Counted from the first letter of the stretch, positions 1 through 8,478 are shown. The stretch is DNA of 64,000 nucleotides from Pigmentiphaga sp. (GCA_023228945.1 JALOAI010000001.1:336566-400565), one strand, 5' to 3'. Numbers and translations: made by a program. The notes: generated by a model not told the origin, from the letters alone.

Positions 1-406
1 ACATCTTCCTAAAATCCACCAAATATTGGCTGTGCGGCTGAGCAGGCTTATCGGACAGATAGTCAACAATTGCGGCAACAAAAGAGTCTATTTCTTGTTT
101 CGACCAATTCGTGGATCGCTTTGCCTGTGTCAAGACAATTGATACTTCATATTCCCGCTTGGTTGTTTGGAAGATGTCTTCGATTTCCTCCAGCGAAAAA
201 ACAGCACGATCGTCAAGGAACAAGAGCGCGCCATCAATCCCTGGATCGGCACCTTCATAGACCAAATCGCTGACCTCTACATTGTCCCCAGAAATTTTTG
301 AGAACACACAGTAATTGACAAACGCTTCGAAATTCTTCGCCTCATCGTATGGGGCTCCGAAGTCTTTACAAAAAGCATCGAAGTAGGATTTAGTAACGAG
401 ATGCAT
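1..406 (-). CDS. AIPR-like abortive infection protein, N-terminal part (runs off the left edge)
   Basis: An uninterrupted minus-strand frame runs from ATG at 406 to the window edge, giving 135 visible residues. A GAGG Shine-Dalgarno sits four bases before the ATG. The visible part resembles the N-terminus of the AIPR (abortive infection phage resistance) family: a helical start, FVNYCVFSK near residues 28-36, an acidic stretch leading to DPGIDGALLFLDD near residues 54-66, then SIVLTQAKRS near residues 91-100 and SFVAAIVDYLSD. AIPR proteins are phage-defence effectors whose biochemistry is poorly known. Base composition is visibly AT-richer than the rest of the window, so transfer is likely. 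No partner gene is visible. The call rests on motif resemblance in a truncated protein; any other PD-(D/E)xK-like defence protein remains possible. Confidence 0.55.
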   Translation of the reverse strand, partial: MHLVTKSYFDAFCKDFGAPYDEAKNFEAFVNYCVFSKISGDNVEVSDLVYEGADPGIDGALLFLDDRAVFSLEEIEDIFQTTKREYEVSIVLTQAKRSTNWSKQEIDSFVAAIVDYLSDKPAQPHSQYLVDFRKM

Positions 407-958
407 ATTTCCTCAATGACACAAGTTAACGACTCAAACTTTAAGTGCTTCTAGCTGCGACCCTATAATACATGTGAGTCACTACCTTTTTTCCAGTTCA
501 GGCCGATCTGCACTAGCTACGACAAGCAGCATCCGAACTGATTTAGTCGCCATACAACGAAGGTGTCACGCACACACAATACCATTATGTAATAGCCAAG
601 ATTGGAGCGTCCATCGCTCTTACTGCCCGCTATTTCTACATAGACAAGCTGAGTTTCTGTGACGTTCATAGCGTTACCCTGCAAATCGAGGTTCTGGCGA
701 TCGTTCGAAACTCAAGCATAGCCGATCCTTTGATACATTGACGACTACAGGCCAGCCAGATGTTCTGCGCTACTCAGGCATAACTGGAACAATCTAGCCA
801 CATCCAGAACCCATCGGCATTATTAGTCCAGTCATGGTATCGGTGGTAGCAACAACGGAGTGCCCGCCGCGCACCATGGAAAATGCCATTGATAATGTAA
901 AAAATATCATCAATGGCATTTATTTAATCCAAAACAATCAATTAGTTAGAAATCAACC
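407..958. other. AT-rich non-coding end of a probable genomic island
   Basis: About 550 bases between the AIPR-like gene and the guaA stop codon carry no convincing gene. The short frames here lack ribosome-binding sites and family resemblance. The stretch is clearly poorer in G+C than everything to its right and contains one strong inverted repeat at 881-921. No integrase is visible in this stretch. Confidence 0.55.
881..921. repeat. 13-bp perfect inverted repeat next to guaA
   Basis: AAATGCCATTGAT at 881-893 is repeated in inverted form at 909-921, with a 15-base AT-rich loop. It starts 38 bases beyond the guaA stop codon in the guaA transcript. No T-tract follows on the minus strand, so it is not a standard intrinsic terminator. 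It could be a recombinase arm site or an RNA stem-loop. Confidence 0.6.
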
Positions 959-2551
959 TCACTCCCACTCAATCGTAGCCGGCGGCTTACTAGAAACGTC
1001 ATAAACCACCCGATTGATCCCCCTCACCTCATTGATGATCCGACCCGACACCCGCCCCAGCAGCTTATACGGCAGTTCCGCCCACCCGGCCGTCATGAAG
1101 TCGGACGTTTCCACCGCGCGCAGCGCCACCACGTATTCATAGGTGCGCCCATCTCCCATCACCCCCACCGACTTCACCGGCAGGAATACCGCAAAGGCCT
1201 GTGAAGTGAGCTCATACCAGGACTTGCCGCTGTCTTCGTCGCGGGTATTGCGCAACTCTTCGATGAAGATCGCATCCGCCTGGCGCAGCAAGTCGGCGAA
1301 TTCGCGCTTGACCTCGCCCAGGATGCGTACCCCCAGGCCAGGGCCGGGGAAGGGATGGCGATAGACCATCTCGGGCGGCAGGCCCAGGGCCACGCCCAGT
1401 TTGCGGACTTCGTCTTTGAACAGTTCGCGCAGGGGTTCGAGCAGCTTGAGGTGCAGGGTATCGGGCAGGCCGCCCACATTGTGATGCGACTTGATGGCGG
1501 CGGCCTTGCCGGTTTTGGCGCCAGCCGATTCGATGACGTCGGGGTAGATGGTGCCTTGCGCCAGCCAGCGGACGTTGGTGAGCTTGGCGGCTTCGGCCTG
1601 GAAGACTTCGACGAATTCGCGGCCGATGATCTTGCGCTTGGCCTCGGGGTCGGTCACGCCGGCGAGCTCGCTCATGAAGCGTTCGCTGGCGTCGACGTGG
1701 ACGATGCGCACGCCCATATTGAGGGCGAAGGTTTTCATCACCTGCTCGGCCTCGTTGAGGCGCAGCAGACCGTGGTCGACAAAAACGCAGGTGAGTTGGT
1801 CGCCGATGGCGCGATGCAGCAGCGCGGCCGCGACGGACGAATCGACGCCGCCCGAGAGGCCGAGCAGGACTTCGTCGCTGCCCACCTGTTCGCGGATGCG
1901 GCCGACGATTTCGTCGACGTAGTCGGGCATGTTCCATTCGTGCGAGCAACCGCAGATCTCGTGCACGAAGCGCGAGAGAATGGCCTGGCCCTGTACGGTG
2001 TGGGTGACTTCGGGGTGGAATTGCACGCCATAGAAGTGGCGGGTTTCGTCGGCCATGCCGGCGATCGGGCAGGATGGCGTGGAGGCCATCCGCACGAAGC
2101 CCTCGGGCATCTCCAGCACTTTGTCGCCGTGGCTCATCCAGACTTTGAGCATGCCGTGGCTGTCGGCGGTGCGGAAGTCTTCGATGCCGTTGAGCAAACG
2201 GGTATGGCCATGCGCGCGGACTTCGGCGTAGCCGAATTCGCGGTGATCGCTGAGGCTGACTTCGCCGCCGAGCTGGCGGGCCATGGCCTGCATGCCGTAA
2301 CAGATGCCGAGCACGGGCACGCCGGCCTCGAAAACCGCCTGCGGCACGGGAAAAGCGCCATCGGCGTATACCGAAGCGTGGCCCCCCGAGAGGATGATGC
2401 CCTTGAGGCCGGTGGCCGCCTGCTCGCGGATGAACGCATCATCGACGTCGCCGGGGTGGATCTCGCAATACACCTGGGCTTCGCGTACGCGGCGGGCAAT
2501 GAGTTGGGTGACCTGCGAGCCGTAGTCGAGGATCAGGATGCGTTCGTGCAT
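959..2551 (-). CDS. guaA: GMP synthase (glutamine-hydrolysing)
   Basis: Converts XMP, ATP and glutamine to GMP, the last step of guanine nucleotide synthesis, in the cytoplasm. The 530-residue protein has a class I glutamine amidotransferase domain (nucleophile Cys84 in GICYG, His in QFHPEVTH near residue 178), then the ATP-pyrophosphatase P-loop SGGVDSS near residue 230, and the C-terminal dimerisation domain with PFPGPGLGVR. The ending KPPATIEWE is typical of full-length GuaA, so the island insertion has not damaged the gene. guaB lies 106 bases upstream on the same strand, so the two probably form a gua operon. The 3' end abuts AT-rich foreign-looking DNA. Confidence 0.98.
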   Translation of the reverse strand: MHERILILDYGSQVTQLIARRVREAQVYCEIHPGDVDDAFIREQAATGLKGIILSGGHASVYADGAFPVPQAVFEAGVPVLGICYGMQAMARQLGGEVSLSDHREFGYAEVRAHGHTRLLNGIEDFRTADSHGMLKVWMSHGDKVLEMPEGFVRMASTPSCPIAGMADETRHFYGVQFHPEVTHTVQGQAILSRFVHEICGCSHEWNMPDYVDEIVGRIREQVGSDEVLLGLSGGVDSSVAAALLHRAIGDQLTCVFVDHGLLRLNEAEQVMKTFALNMGVRIVHVDASERFMSELAGVTDPEAKRKIIGREFVEVFQAEAAKLTNVRWLAQGTIYPDVIESAGAKTGKAAAIKSHHNVGGLPDTLHLKLLEPLRELFKDEVRKLGVALGLPPEMVYRHPFPGPGLGVRILGEVKREFADLLRQADAIFIEELRNTRDEDSGKSWYELTSQAFAVFLPVKSVGVMGDGRTYEYVVALRAVETSDFMTAGWAELPYKLLGRVSGRIINEVRGINRVVYDVSSKPPATIEWE

Positions 2552-2657
2552 GGCAAAAGTCAGCTAGGGAAATCAGTCAACGGCGAAGCGCCTAAAAAGC
2601 GCCCGCCGTACGTAGCCGCCGCGTCGGCCAACTGCCGGCGGCGGCGCGCGGCGGGCA

Positions 2658-4118
2658 TCAGCCGGCGCGGTAGTTGGGCGCTTCTTTGGTGATCTGCACA
2701 TCGTGCACATGGGATTCGTGCATGCCGGCCGCGGTGATCTGGACGAAGCTGGGCTGGGTGCGCATGTCGTCGATCGTGCGGCAGCCGCAGTAGCCCATGG
2801 AGGCGCGGATGCCGCCCACCAACTGGTAGATGATGGCGAGCACGCTGCCTTTGTAGGGCACTCGACCCTCGATGCCTTCGGGCACGAGCTTGTCGGCGTT
2901 GTTGGCCGGATCCTGGAAATAGCGGTCGGCCGAGCCGTCCGTCATGGCGCCCAGGCTGCCCATGCCGCGATACGACTTGTAGGAGCGGCCCTGGTAAAGC
3001 ACGACTTCGCCGGGCGCTTCTTCGGTGCCCGCGAACATGCCGCCCATCATCACGGTGTTGGCGCCGGCCGCGATGGCCTTGGCGATGTCGCCCGAGAAGC
3101 GCACGCCGCCATCGGCGATCAGCGGTACGCCGGTGCCTTGCAGGGCGGCGGCGACGTCGGAGATGGCGGTGATTTGCGGCACGCCCACGCCCGCCACCAC
3201 GCGGGTGGTGCAGATGGAGCCCGGCCCGATGCCGACCTTGACGCCGTCGGCGCCGGCGGCCACCAATGCCAGCGCGGCTTCGGCAGTGGCGATGTTGCCG
3301 CCGATCACCTGGACTTGCGGGTAGTTATCCTTGACCCATCGCACGCGATCGAGCACACCCTGTGAATGACCGTGCGCGGTGTCGACCACGATGACGTCGA
3401 CCCCGGCGGCCACGAGCTTGGCCACGCGGTCTTCGGTGCCCTCGCCCACGCCCACCGCGGCGCCCACGCGCAGGCGGCCTTCGGCATCCTTGCAGGCATT
3501 GGGGTTGGCGGTGTTCTTGGTGATGTCCTTGACGGTCATGAGGCCGCGCAGCTCGAAGGCATCGTTGATGACCAGCACCCGCTCGAGGCGGTGCTTGTGC
3601 ATCAGCGCCTGGGCCTCGGCCCGGCTGGCGCCTTCGCGAACGGTTATAAGCCGATCCTGCGACGTCATCACGTTGGCAACGGGTTCGTCAAGGCGGTCTT
3701 CAAAGCGGAGATCGCGGTTGGTGACGATGCCTACCACCTTGCGGCCTTCGATCACGGGCAGGCCGGAGATGCCGTGCTCGCGCTGCAGCGCAAGGGCGTC
3801 GCGCACCGTCATGGTGGGCGACAGGGTGATCGGGTCGGACACCACGCCGGACTCGTGGCGCTTGACCAGCGCCACCTCGTGGGCCTGTTGATCGGCCGTG
3901 AGGTTCTTGTGGACGATGCCGATGCCGCCTTCCTGGGCCATGGCAATGGCCAGACGCGCTTCGGTCACGGTATCCATGGCGGCGGATACCAGCGGAATAT
4001 TGAGAGAGATCTCGCGGGTAAGGCGAGTGACGAGGCTCGTGTCGCGGGGCAACACGTTGGAAAACGCAGGCACCAGCAACACATCGTCGAAGGTGAGCGC
4101 TTGTTTGACGAGACGCAT
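2658..4118 (-). CDS. guaB: IMP dehydrogenase
   Basis: Oxidises IMP to XMP with NAD+, the committed step to GMP. The 486-residue protein shows the TIM barrel split by two CBS domains (about residues 90-200), the catalytic loop GPGSICTTR near residue 300 with the nucleophilic Cys, and the flap region with YRGMGSLGAM. I chose ATG at 4118 because MRLVKQALTFDDVLL matches the family start; an upstream in-frame ATG at 4217 would add 33 unrelated residues encoded by a repeat. The AGGGGG Shine-Dalgarno lies in the 3' arm of a hairpin that ends nine bases before the ATG, so translation could depend on leader structure. Confidence 0.97.
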   Translation of the reverse strand: MRLVKQALTFDDVLLVPAFSNVLPRDTSLVTRLTREISLNIPLVSAAMDTVTEARLAIAMAQEGGIGIVHKNLTADQQAHEVALVKRHESGVVSDPITLSPTMTVRDALALQREHGISGLPVIEGRKVVGIVTNRDLRFEDRLDEPVANVMTSQDRLITVREGASRAEAQALMHKHRLERVLVINDAFELRGLMTVKDITKNTANPNACKDAEGRLRVGAAVGVGEGTEDRVAKLVAAGVDVIVVDTAHGHSQGVLDRVRWVKDNYPQVQVIGGNIATAEAALALVAAGADGVKVGIGPGSICTTRVVAGVGVPQITAISDVAAALQGTGVPLIADGGVRFSGDIAKAIAAGANTVMMGGMFAGTEEAPGEVVLYQGRSYKSYRGMGSLGAMTDGSADRYFQDPANNADKLVPEGIEGRVPYKGSVLAIIYQLVGGIRASMGYCGCRTIDDMRTQPSFVQITAAGMHESHVHDVQITKEAPNYRAG

Positions 4119-4165
4119 AGAAAAAAGCCCCCTGGCGCAAAGCCGAATTATATGGCGCCAGGGGG
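4119..4165 (-). promoter_or_regulatory. guaB leader hairpin with T-tract and internal TATAAT
   Basis: On the minus strand an 11-bp GC stem (4165-4155 with 4138-4128) is followed by CTTTTTT and then the guaB ATG. The 3' arm contains the guaB Shine-Dalgarno. The 16-base loop contains TATAAT (4152-4147). A read-through transcript would form a terminator-like hairpin that hides the ribosome-binding site. A transcript starting from the loop would lack the 5' arm. No good -35 box was found. Confidence 0.5.
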
Positions 4166-4197
4166 ACTTGTGCGAGCCGAAGCCCGATGGCGGGTTT

Positions 4198-4400
4198 GAC
4201 CACGGGCCCAAGCGCAAGCCTCGTCCACCTCGCGGCCTGCATGCACCTCGGATGCGCCAGGCACCGGCCAGTCCGCAGGGACTGGCCGGTGTCCGGGCTT
4301 ATCCTTCAGGACGGGGTCCAGCGAGGCAATGGTTTTCTGGAGCCGAAGGCTCCCCCGACTGGTGGCGGAGAAGCTCCGGCCGGGAGGCCGGAGTTCTTCA
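4198..4400 (-). repeat. Dispersed repeat family A, copy 1
   Basis: Read on the minus strand it begins TGAAGAACTCCGGCC and ends in GAGGCTTGCGCTTGGGC then CGTGGTCA. The same ends and several internal blocks recur at 22241-22364 and, shortened, at 26596-26655. This copy abuts the stop codon of the neighbouring lipoprotein gene. Confidence 0.7.
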
Positions 4401-5315
4401 TTACGACGCGATATTGGTACCGTTGAAGCGGCCAGTCGTCATTTCGAGCGTCAGACTACCCTCGCCAGGCTTCGTACTGATCGACTTGACCATCACGCCC
4501 GTTCCCGGGGCGAACCACATTTCGTTGGTGGTGCCCTCTTCGGCCTGGGTGAATTTGCAGGCATTGAACGCTCCTGCCGGCACCGTTACCGATTGGCGGC
4601 CGTCGAAGGTGTATGAGCCGGTTGCCGTGTGCTCGGTGATGGTGGGTGGCACGGGCACCGGCGCGCCGGTGATCGTGGTCTCGCTGCGCATCGTATAGGT
4701 ATAGGTTTCGGTCTGGCCAGCCGCGAGCGTCCACATGGGATTGCGCCACGGCGGGGTGTATGTGCTGACCGTGGTGCTCTTCAGCCCCATGACGTCGGCC
4801 TCGGCCCGATTGCCGTATGCCTCGAGCAGGTTGCCGCCCACCATGTCGGCGTAATTCAACACCGAGGTTTCCACGCTGGGCAGACCAGTGTACGAGGTGG
4901 TCGTGAGGACTTCCGTTTCGAGGGCGGAGTACCCCGCAAAATCGGTACGGCGCGCGACCTTGGCGTCGGTGACCGAGGTTCCCGTAAACAGGCCGCTGAC
5001 TCGATACTCCAGCCTCCAGGTGCTGCCCACCTGGTATTCGGCGGGATTGACGCACTCCCCGGCGCCTCCCGGCGTGGGATCGGGATCCGGCCCTGGCCCC
5101 GGATCGGGATCCGGGTCGGGGCTTGGGCCCGGGTCCGGATCGGGCGTCGGGTCGGGGTCGGGCGCAGGCCCGGGATCCGGATCCGGCGAAGGTCCGGGGC
5201 CGGGCTCCGGCGCTGGGGGCGGTGGCTCGGGCGTATCGTCGTCGCTCCCGCCACACGCGGCGAGACTGAGGCTGAGGCCAGCCAGAATGGCTGCGGCCAG
5301 CAAGCGTTTTTGCAT
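4401..5315 (-). CDS. Lipoprotein with Pro/Asp/Gly-rich spacer, function unknown
   Basis: The 304-residue protein starts with a lipoprotein signal peptide and lipobox LAAC (lipidated Cys21), then an acidic stretch and about 60 residues of PDPDPGP-type repeats, then a globular C-terminal part of about 200 residues rich in Thr and beta-type sequence (from ECVNPAEYQVGSTW). ATG at 5315 follows an AGGAGA Shine-Dalgarno. The spacer is coded by tandem GGATCCGG-like units and may vary in copy number. It is probably an envelope protein whose folded part stands off the membrane on the rigid spacer. The gene is divergent from the histidine kinase gene across 214 bases, so it may be a target of that system. 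I do not recognise the globular domain. Confidence 0.8.
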   Translation of the reverse strand: MQKRLLAAAILAGLSLSLAACGGSDDDTPEPPPPAPEPGPGPSPDPDPGPAPDPDPTPDPDPGPSPDPDPDPGPGPDPDPTPGGAGECVNPAEYQVGSTWRLEYRVSGLFTGTSVTDAKVARRTDFAGYSALETEVLTTTSYTGLPSVETSVLNYADMVGGNLLEAYGNRAEADVMGLKSTTVSTYTPPWRNPMWTLAAGQTETYTYTMRSETTITGAPVPVPPTITEHTATGSYTFDGRQSVTVPAGAFNACKFTQAEEGTTNEMWFAPGTGVMVKSISTKPGEGSLTLEMTTGRFNGTNIAS

Positions 5316-5529
5316 CACATTGATCTCCTGAAAGACGCGGGACGACGCCACCCGCGGCGTCGAGCAACCGAGTGTAAAAAGCCCTACAAGAGATCGGCAC
5401 CCCCGGTTTCGGGGGTTGCATCGAGTAGCGAATGCGCAAAGAAATTGCGTATTGTGCAAGCGCGCATTAATCTAGGAGACAAGACCGTAACTTGATAATC
5501 CCTGTAATATCGCGACAACCAGGAGCTCA

Positions 5530-7797
5530 GTGTTGAAGTTGCCGCCCTCGGCCGTGGGAGCCTCTCCCCTTCTCGCCTCACCCGGGCCGCGACTCTTGCT
5601 GATCACCCTGATCGGCTTGATTGCGTGCCTGGTCGTTACAGTCTTCGCCTTGCGTGGGCCCTGGTTGGGGCTCACGCTTGCTCCCAGCCAGGAAGGCCGC
5701 GGTCTACAGGTGATTCAAAGTATCGGGCCCGCCTCCGCCGTGCCGGCCGGTAGCCGATTGCTGGGCTTGCAGGCAGGCGCCACGGCCGATCCCAATCGGC
5801 TTACCGCGGGCACGACCTCCCTCGACGTCCAGAATCTGGATCTCACCGAAGACATCGGTTTGCTGCCTTCGTTCGTGGAGGTGCGGCGTTTCATGATGCG
5901 GCAAACCCAGTTGCACGACTTGCTGGGGCAATCCAGCGTCACGCTGCAATGGGAAAGCCCGGAGGCCGGCGGCGAGCGCCGCCACACCACCGTCACGCCC
6001 GCCGCCGAGCGGCCCTTGTCCAGCCTGCCCTGGCTCTATTGGGTTCAGCTCCTGTCGGGGCTATTGGCCCTGCTCATCGGCTGCTGGGTCTGGGTACTGC
6101 AGCCGCACGACTGGGGCGCACGACTGTTCGCGATCACCGGCGCCGCCATGCTCTCGTTCACCCTGCCGGCCGCTTGGTACAGCACCCGTGAGCTGGCGTT
6201 GGACGGCACCTTGCTGGATCTGCTCTCGGGCATCAACATGAGCGGGGCGATTCTTTTCGGCTGCGCCCTGATCTCCATCTTTTTGTGCTTCCCCCGCCAG
6301 TTGGTGCCGCTGCGCGCGCTCCTGGCGATTCCCGTGATCTTCGGCGCGCTGCTGGTGGCCGATCTGCTCCAGTTGTGGCCCAGGCCGCTGGGCAATCTCA
6401 TCACGCTGCTGCAAACCCTGGTGGCGCTGGCGTGCGCGGCCTGGCAATGGCGCGCCACCCGCAACGACCCCGCGGCGCGCGCCGCGCTGCGCTGGGTGGC
6501 CCTGTCGGCGCTGGTGGGCGCCGCCTTGTTCGTGGTACCCATGGGTATCGCTCCGCTGCTGGGCGGCGCGCCACCCTTGCCGCAAGGCCTCGGCTTCGTC
6601 TTTTTCCTGATCATGTATGCCGGCATCGCCTTGGGTGTGGCGCGTTTCCGGCTGTTCGCTCTAGACGAATGGGCGTATCGCATCCTGCTCTGGGTTTCCG
6701 GCGTCCTCCTGCTCCTGGTGGTCGATGCCGCCCTGATCTGGCTTTTGCACCTGGCGCCGGCCCTCTCGCTGGGTGTATCGCTGTTGATCGTCGGCTTTCT
6801 GTACCTGCCCTTGCGCAACTGGTTCTGGCGGCGGCTGGTGACGCGCCACGGCCTGAGCGAGGATGCCTTGTTTCGCGGCGTACTCGACGTCGTCCTCGAA
6901 CCCGATGATCGGCGCCGGACGGCGCAGTGGCGCAACCTTTTGCAGCGGCTGTTCCAGCCCCTGGAAATTCGCGATCTCGACGAACCGCTTGCCAGCCCGG
7001 TGCTGCGTGACGATGGCCTCACCCTGGATTTTCCGGCCGTTGCCGGCGCGCCCGCCTTGCGGCTGCGCTATCCCTGGCAGGGCCGCGGCCTCTTCAGCCG
7101 CGACTACCTGAGGTTGGCCCGCCGCCTGATGGTTTTTCTGGCCCAGGCCGATGCCAGCCGGGCCGAGTTTGCTCGCGGAGTGGCTGAAGAACGCCAGCGT
7201 ATTACCCGCGATCTGCACGACGACATCGCCTCGCGCCTGATCTCGAGTTTGCATCAGGCGCAGGATCCCGCCATCAAGCGTACCTTGCGCAGCACGCTGC
7301 AAGATCTGCGTACGATCCTGAGCGGCCTGGCCGGCGAATCGATGTCGCTCGACGGCCTGCTGGAACGGCTCCACGAAGAAGCCGGCGAGCGCCTGGACGC
7401 GGCCAATATCGCCCTGGAGTGGCAGGTGCCCGAGGCCTTGCCCGACTGGGCCATGGAGTACCCCGTCTATAAAAACCTGCTTTCGGTACAGCGCGAGATT
7501 CTCAGCAATGTCCTGAGGCATAGCCACGCCGCCCTGGTGCGGATCGCCATAGCCCTCGAAGGCGATGGTGTGCGCTTCACCACCACGGATTTCCGTACGG
7601 CCAATGCGCTCGCGGCAGGCGAGGATGCCGGTTGCGATATCTCCCACCCGGGCATGGGCATGGGCATGGCCAATATGCAACAGCGGCTGGCACAAATTCA
7701 CGGCACGATCGAGCACCACGAGCATGAAGAAGGCCATGCCGTCACCTTGTGGGTGCCGCTGCGCTCGCCCCAAATGGCCCCGCCCCTGCTTTCCTGA
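5530..7797 (+). CDS. Membrane sensor histidine kinase of the NarL/LuxR-partner type
   Basis: A 755-residue kinase. It starts at GTG behind AGGAG; TTG at 5533 is possible. It has an N-terminal membrane segment (about 20-42), an extracytoplasmic part of about 120 residues with a PDZ-like stretch (GLQVIQSIGPASAVPAGSRLL), then about seven further membrane segments (about 165-430). The cytoplasmic part has a HisKA_3 motif with phospho-acceptor His563 in ITRDLHDDIAS, an ATPase N-box (REILSNVLRHS) and a glycine-rich GMGMGMANM. The response regulator follows with a one-base TGATG overlap, so they form one two-component system. The signal is unknown; the many membrane segments suggest sensing in or at the membrane. 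Confidence 0.9.
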   Translation: MLKLPPSAVGASPLLASPGPRLLLITLIGLIACLVVTVFALRGPWLGLTLAPSQEGRGLQVIQSIGPASAVPAGSRLLGLQAGATADPNRLTAGTTSLDVQNLDLTEDIGLLPSFVEVRRFMMRQTQLHDLLGQSSVTLQWESPEAGGERRHTTVTPAAERPLSSLPWLYWVQLLSGLLALLIGCWVWVLQPHDWGARLFAITGAAMLSFTLPAAWYSTRELALDGTLLDLLSGINMSGAILFGCALISIFLCFPRQLVPLRALLAIPVIFGALLVADLLQLWPRPLGNLITLLQTLVALACAAWQWRATRNDPAARAALRWVALSALVGAALFVVPMGIAPLLGGAPPLPQGLGFVFFLIMYAGIALGVARFRLFALDEWAYRILLWVSGVLLLLVVDAALIWLLHLAPALSLGVSLLIVGFLYLPLRNWFWRRLVTRHGLSEDALFRGVLDVVLEPDDRRRTAQWRNLLQRLFQPLEIRDLDEPLASPVLRDDGLTLDFPAVAGAPALRLRYPWQGRGLFSRDYLRLARRLMVFLAQADASRAEFARGVAEERQRITRDLHDDIASRLISSLHQAQDPAIKRTLRSTLQDLRTILSGLAGESMSLDGLLERLHEEAGERLDAANIALEWQVPEALPDWAMEYPVYKNLLSVQREILSNVLRHSHAALVRIAIALEGDGVRFTTTDFRTANALAAGEDAGCDISHPGMGMGMANMQQRLAQIHGTIEHHEHEEGHAVTLWVPLRSPQMAPPLLS

Positions 7798-8471
7798 TGC
7801 CCCTGCCCATACGCCATATCCTGATCGTCGAAGACTCGCCCGAATACCAGCGCTGGCTGGCCGGAGTATTGTCCAGCCATTGGCCCGACGCGCATCTTCA
7901 CCTGACGGCTTCGCTCGGGGCGGCGCGCGCCTGGCTTGCCCGGGCGCCGGACGGCTTCGATCTGGCGCTGGTGGATCTGCTCCTGCCGGACGGCTCGGGC
8001 GCGGAGCTGATGACGGAGCTGGGGCGGCAGCATCCTCGGACGATGGTGGTGGTCGCCACGATCTTCGATGATGATGCCCATTTGTTTGGCGCCTTGGCGG
8101 CCGGCGCCCAGGGATATCTGCTCAAGGATCTCGACGAAACCCAGCTGCTGCGCCACCTCGAGGCGATCGGCGCCGGCGCGCCGCCCATTTCGCCGGCCAT
8201 CGCGCGGCGCATGCTGGCGCATTTTCGCGACAAGCCGGTGGCGCCCGCCACTGCCCACGCGATCGACGATCCCGCGCAGCCGGCGCTGACGCCGCGCGAA
8301 CTGGAAGTGCTGCGCTATATCGGGCGCGGCCTGCGGGTGGTGGAAGCCGCCCGTTTGCTGAATCTCACCGAGCACACCGTGGCGGGCTACGTCAAATCGC
8401 TCTATCGCAAGCTCAATGTGTCGTCGCGCGCCGAAGCCGCCCTGGAGGCCGCTCGCCGCGGCCTGGTTTGA
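7797..8471 (+). CDS. Response regulator, receiver plus LuxR-type HTH
   Basis: A 224-residue NarL/FixJ-type regulator. The receiver domain has the acidic pair Glu12-Asp13, phospho-acceptor Asp60 in LALVDLLLPDGSG and the conserved Lys in YLLKDLDE. The C-terminal LuxR helix-turn-helix runs from about residue 160 (LTPRELEVLRYIGRGL, then AARLLNLTEHTVAGYVKSLYRKL). ATG at 7797 shares one base with the kinase stop codon, so translation is coupled. It converges with rnfH after seven bases. Targets are unknown; the divergent lipoprotein gene upstream of the kinase is the nearest candidate. Confidence 0.93.
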   Translation: MPLPIRHILIVEDSPEYQRWLAGVLSSHWPDAHLHLTASLGAARAWLARAPDGFDLALVDLLLPDGSGAELMTELGRQHPRTMVVVATIFDDDAHLFGALAAGAQGYLLKDLDETQLLRHLEAIGAGAPPISPAIARRMLAHFRDKPVAPATAHAIDDPAQPALTPRELEVLRYIGRGLRVVEAARLLNLTEHTVAGYVKSLYRKLNVSSRAEAALEAARRGLV

Positions 8472-8478
8472 GCGGAAC

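Noticed and set aside
70..662. Short plus-strand frames at 70-273 and 474-662
   Set aside because: The first is antisense to the AIPR-like gene; the second has no ribosome-binding site or recognisable protein.
1355..2692. A 445-codon plus-strand frame opposite guaA
   Set aside because: Antisense to guaA, with composition typical of a complementary frame.
4118..4217. A longer guaB start at 4217
   Set aside because: The extra 33 residues come from the leader hairpin and a repeat and do not resemble any IMP dehydrogenase N-terminus.
5060..5215. Repeated GGATCCGG-type units that might suggest a CRISPR or satellite array
   Set aside because: The units are short, irregular and in frame; they code for the PDPDPGP spacer of a lipoprotein.
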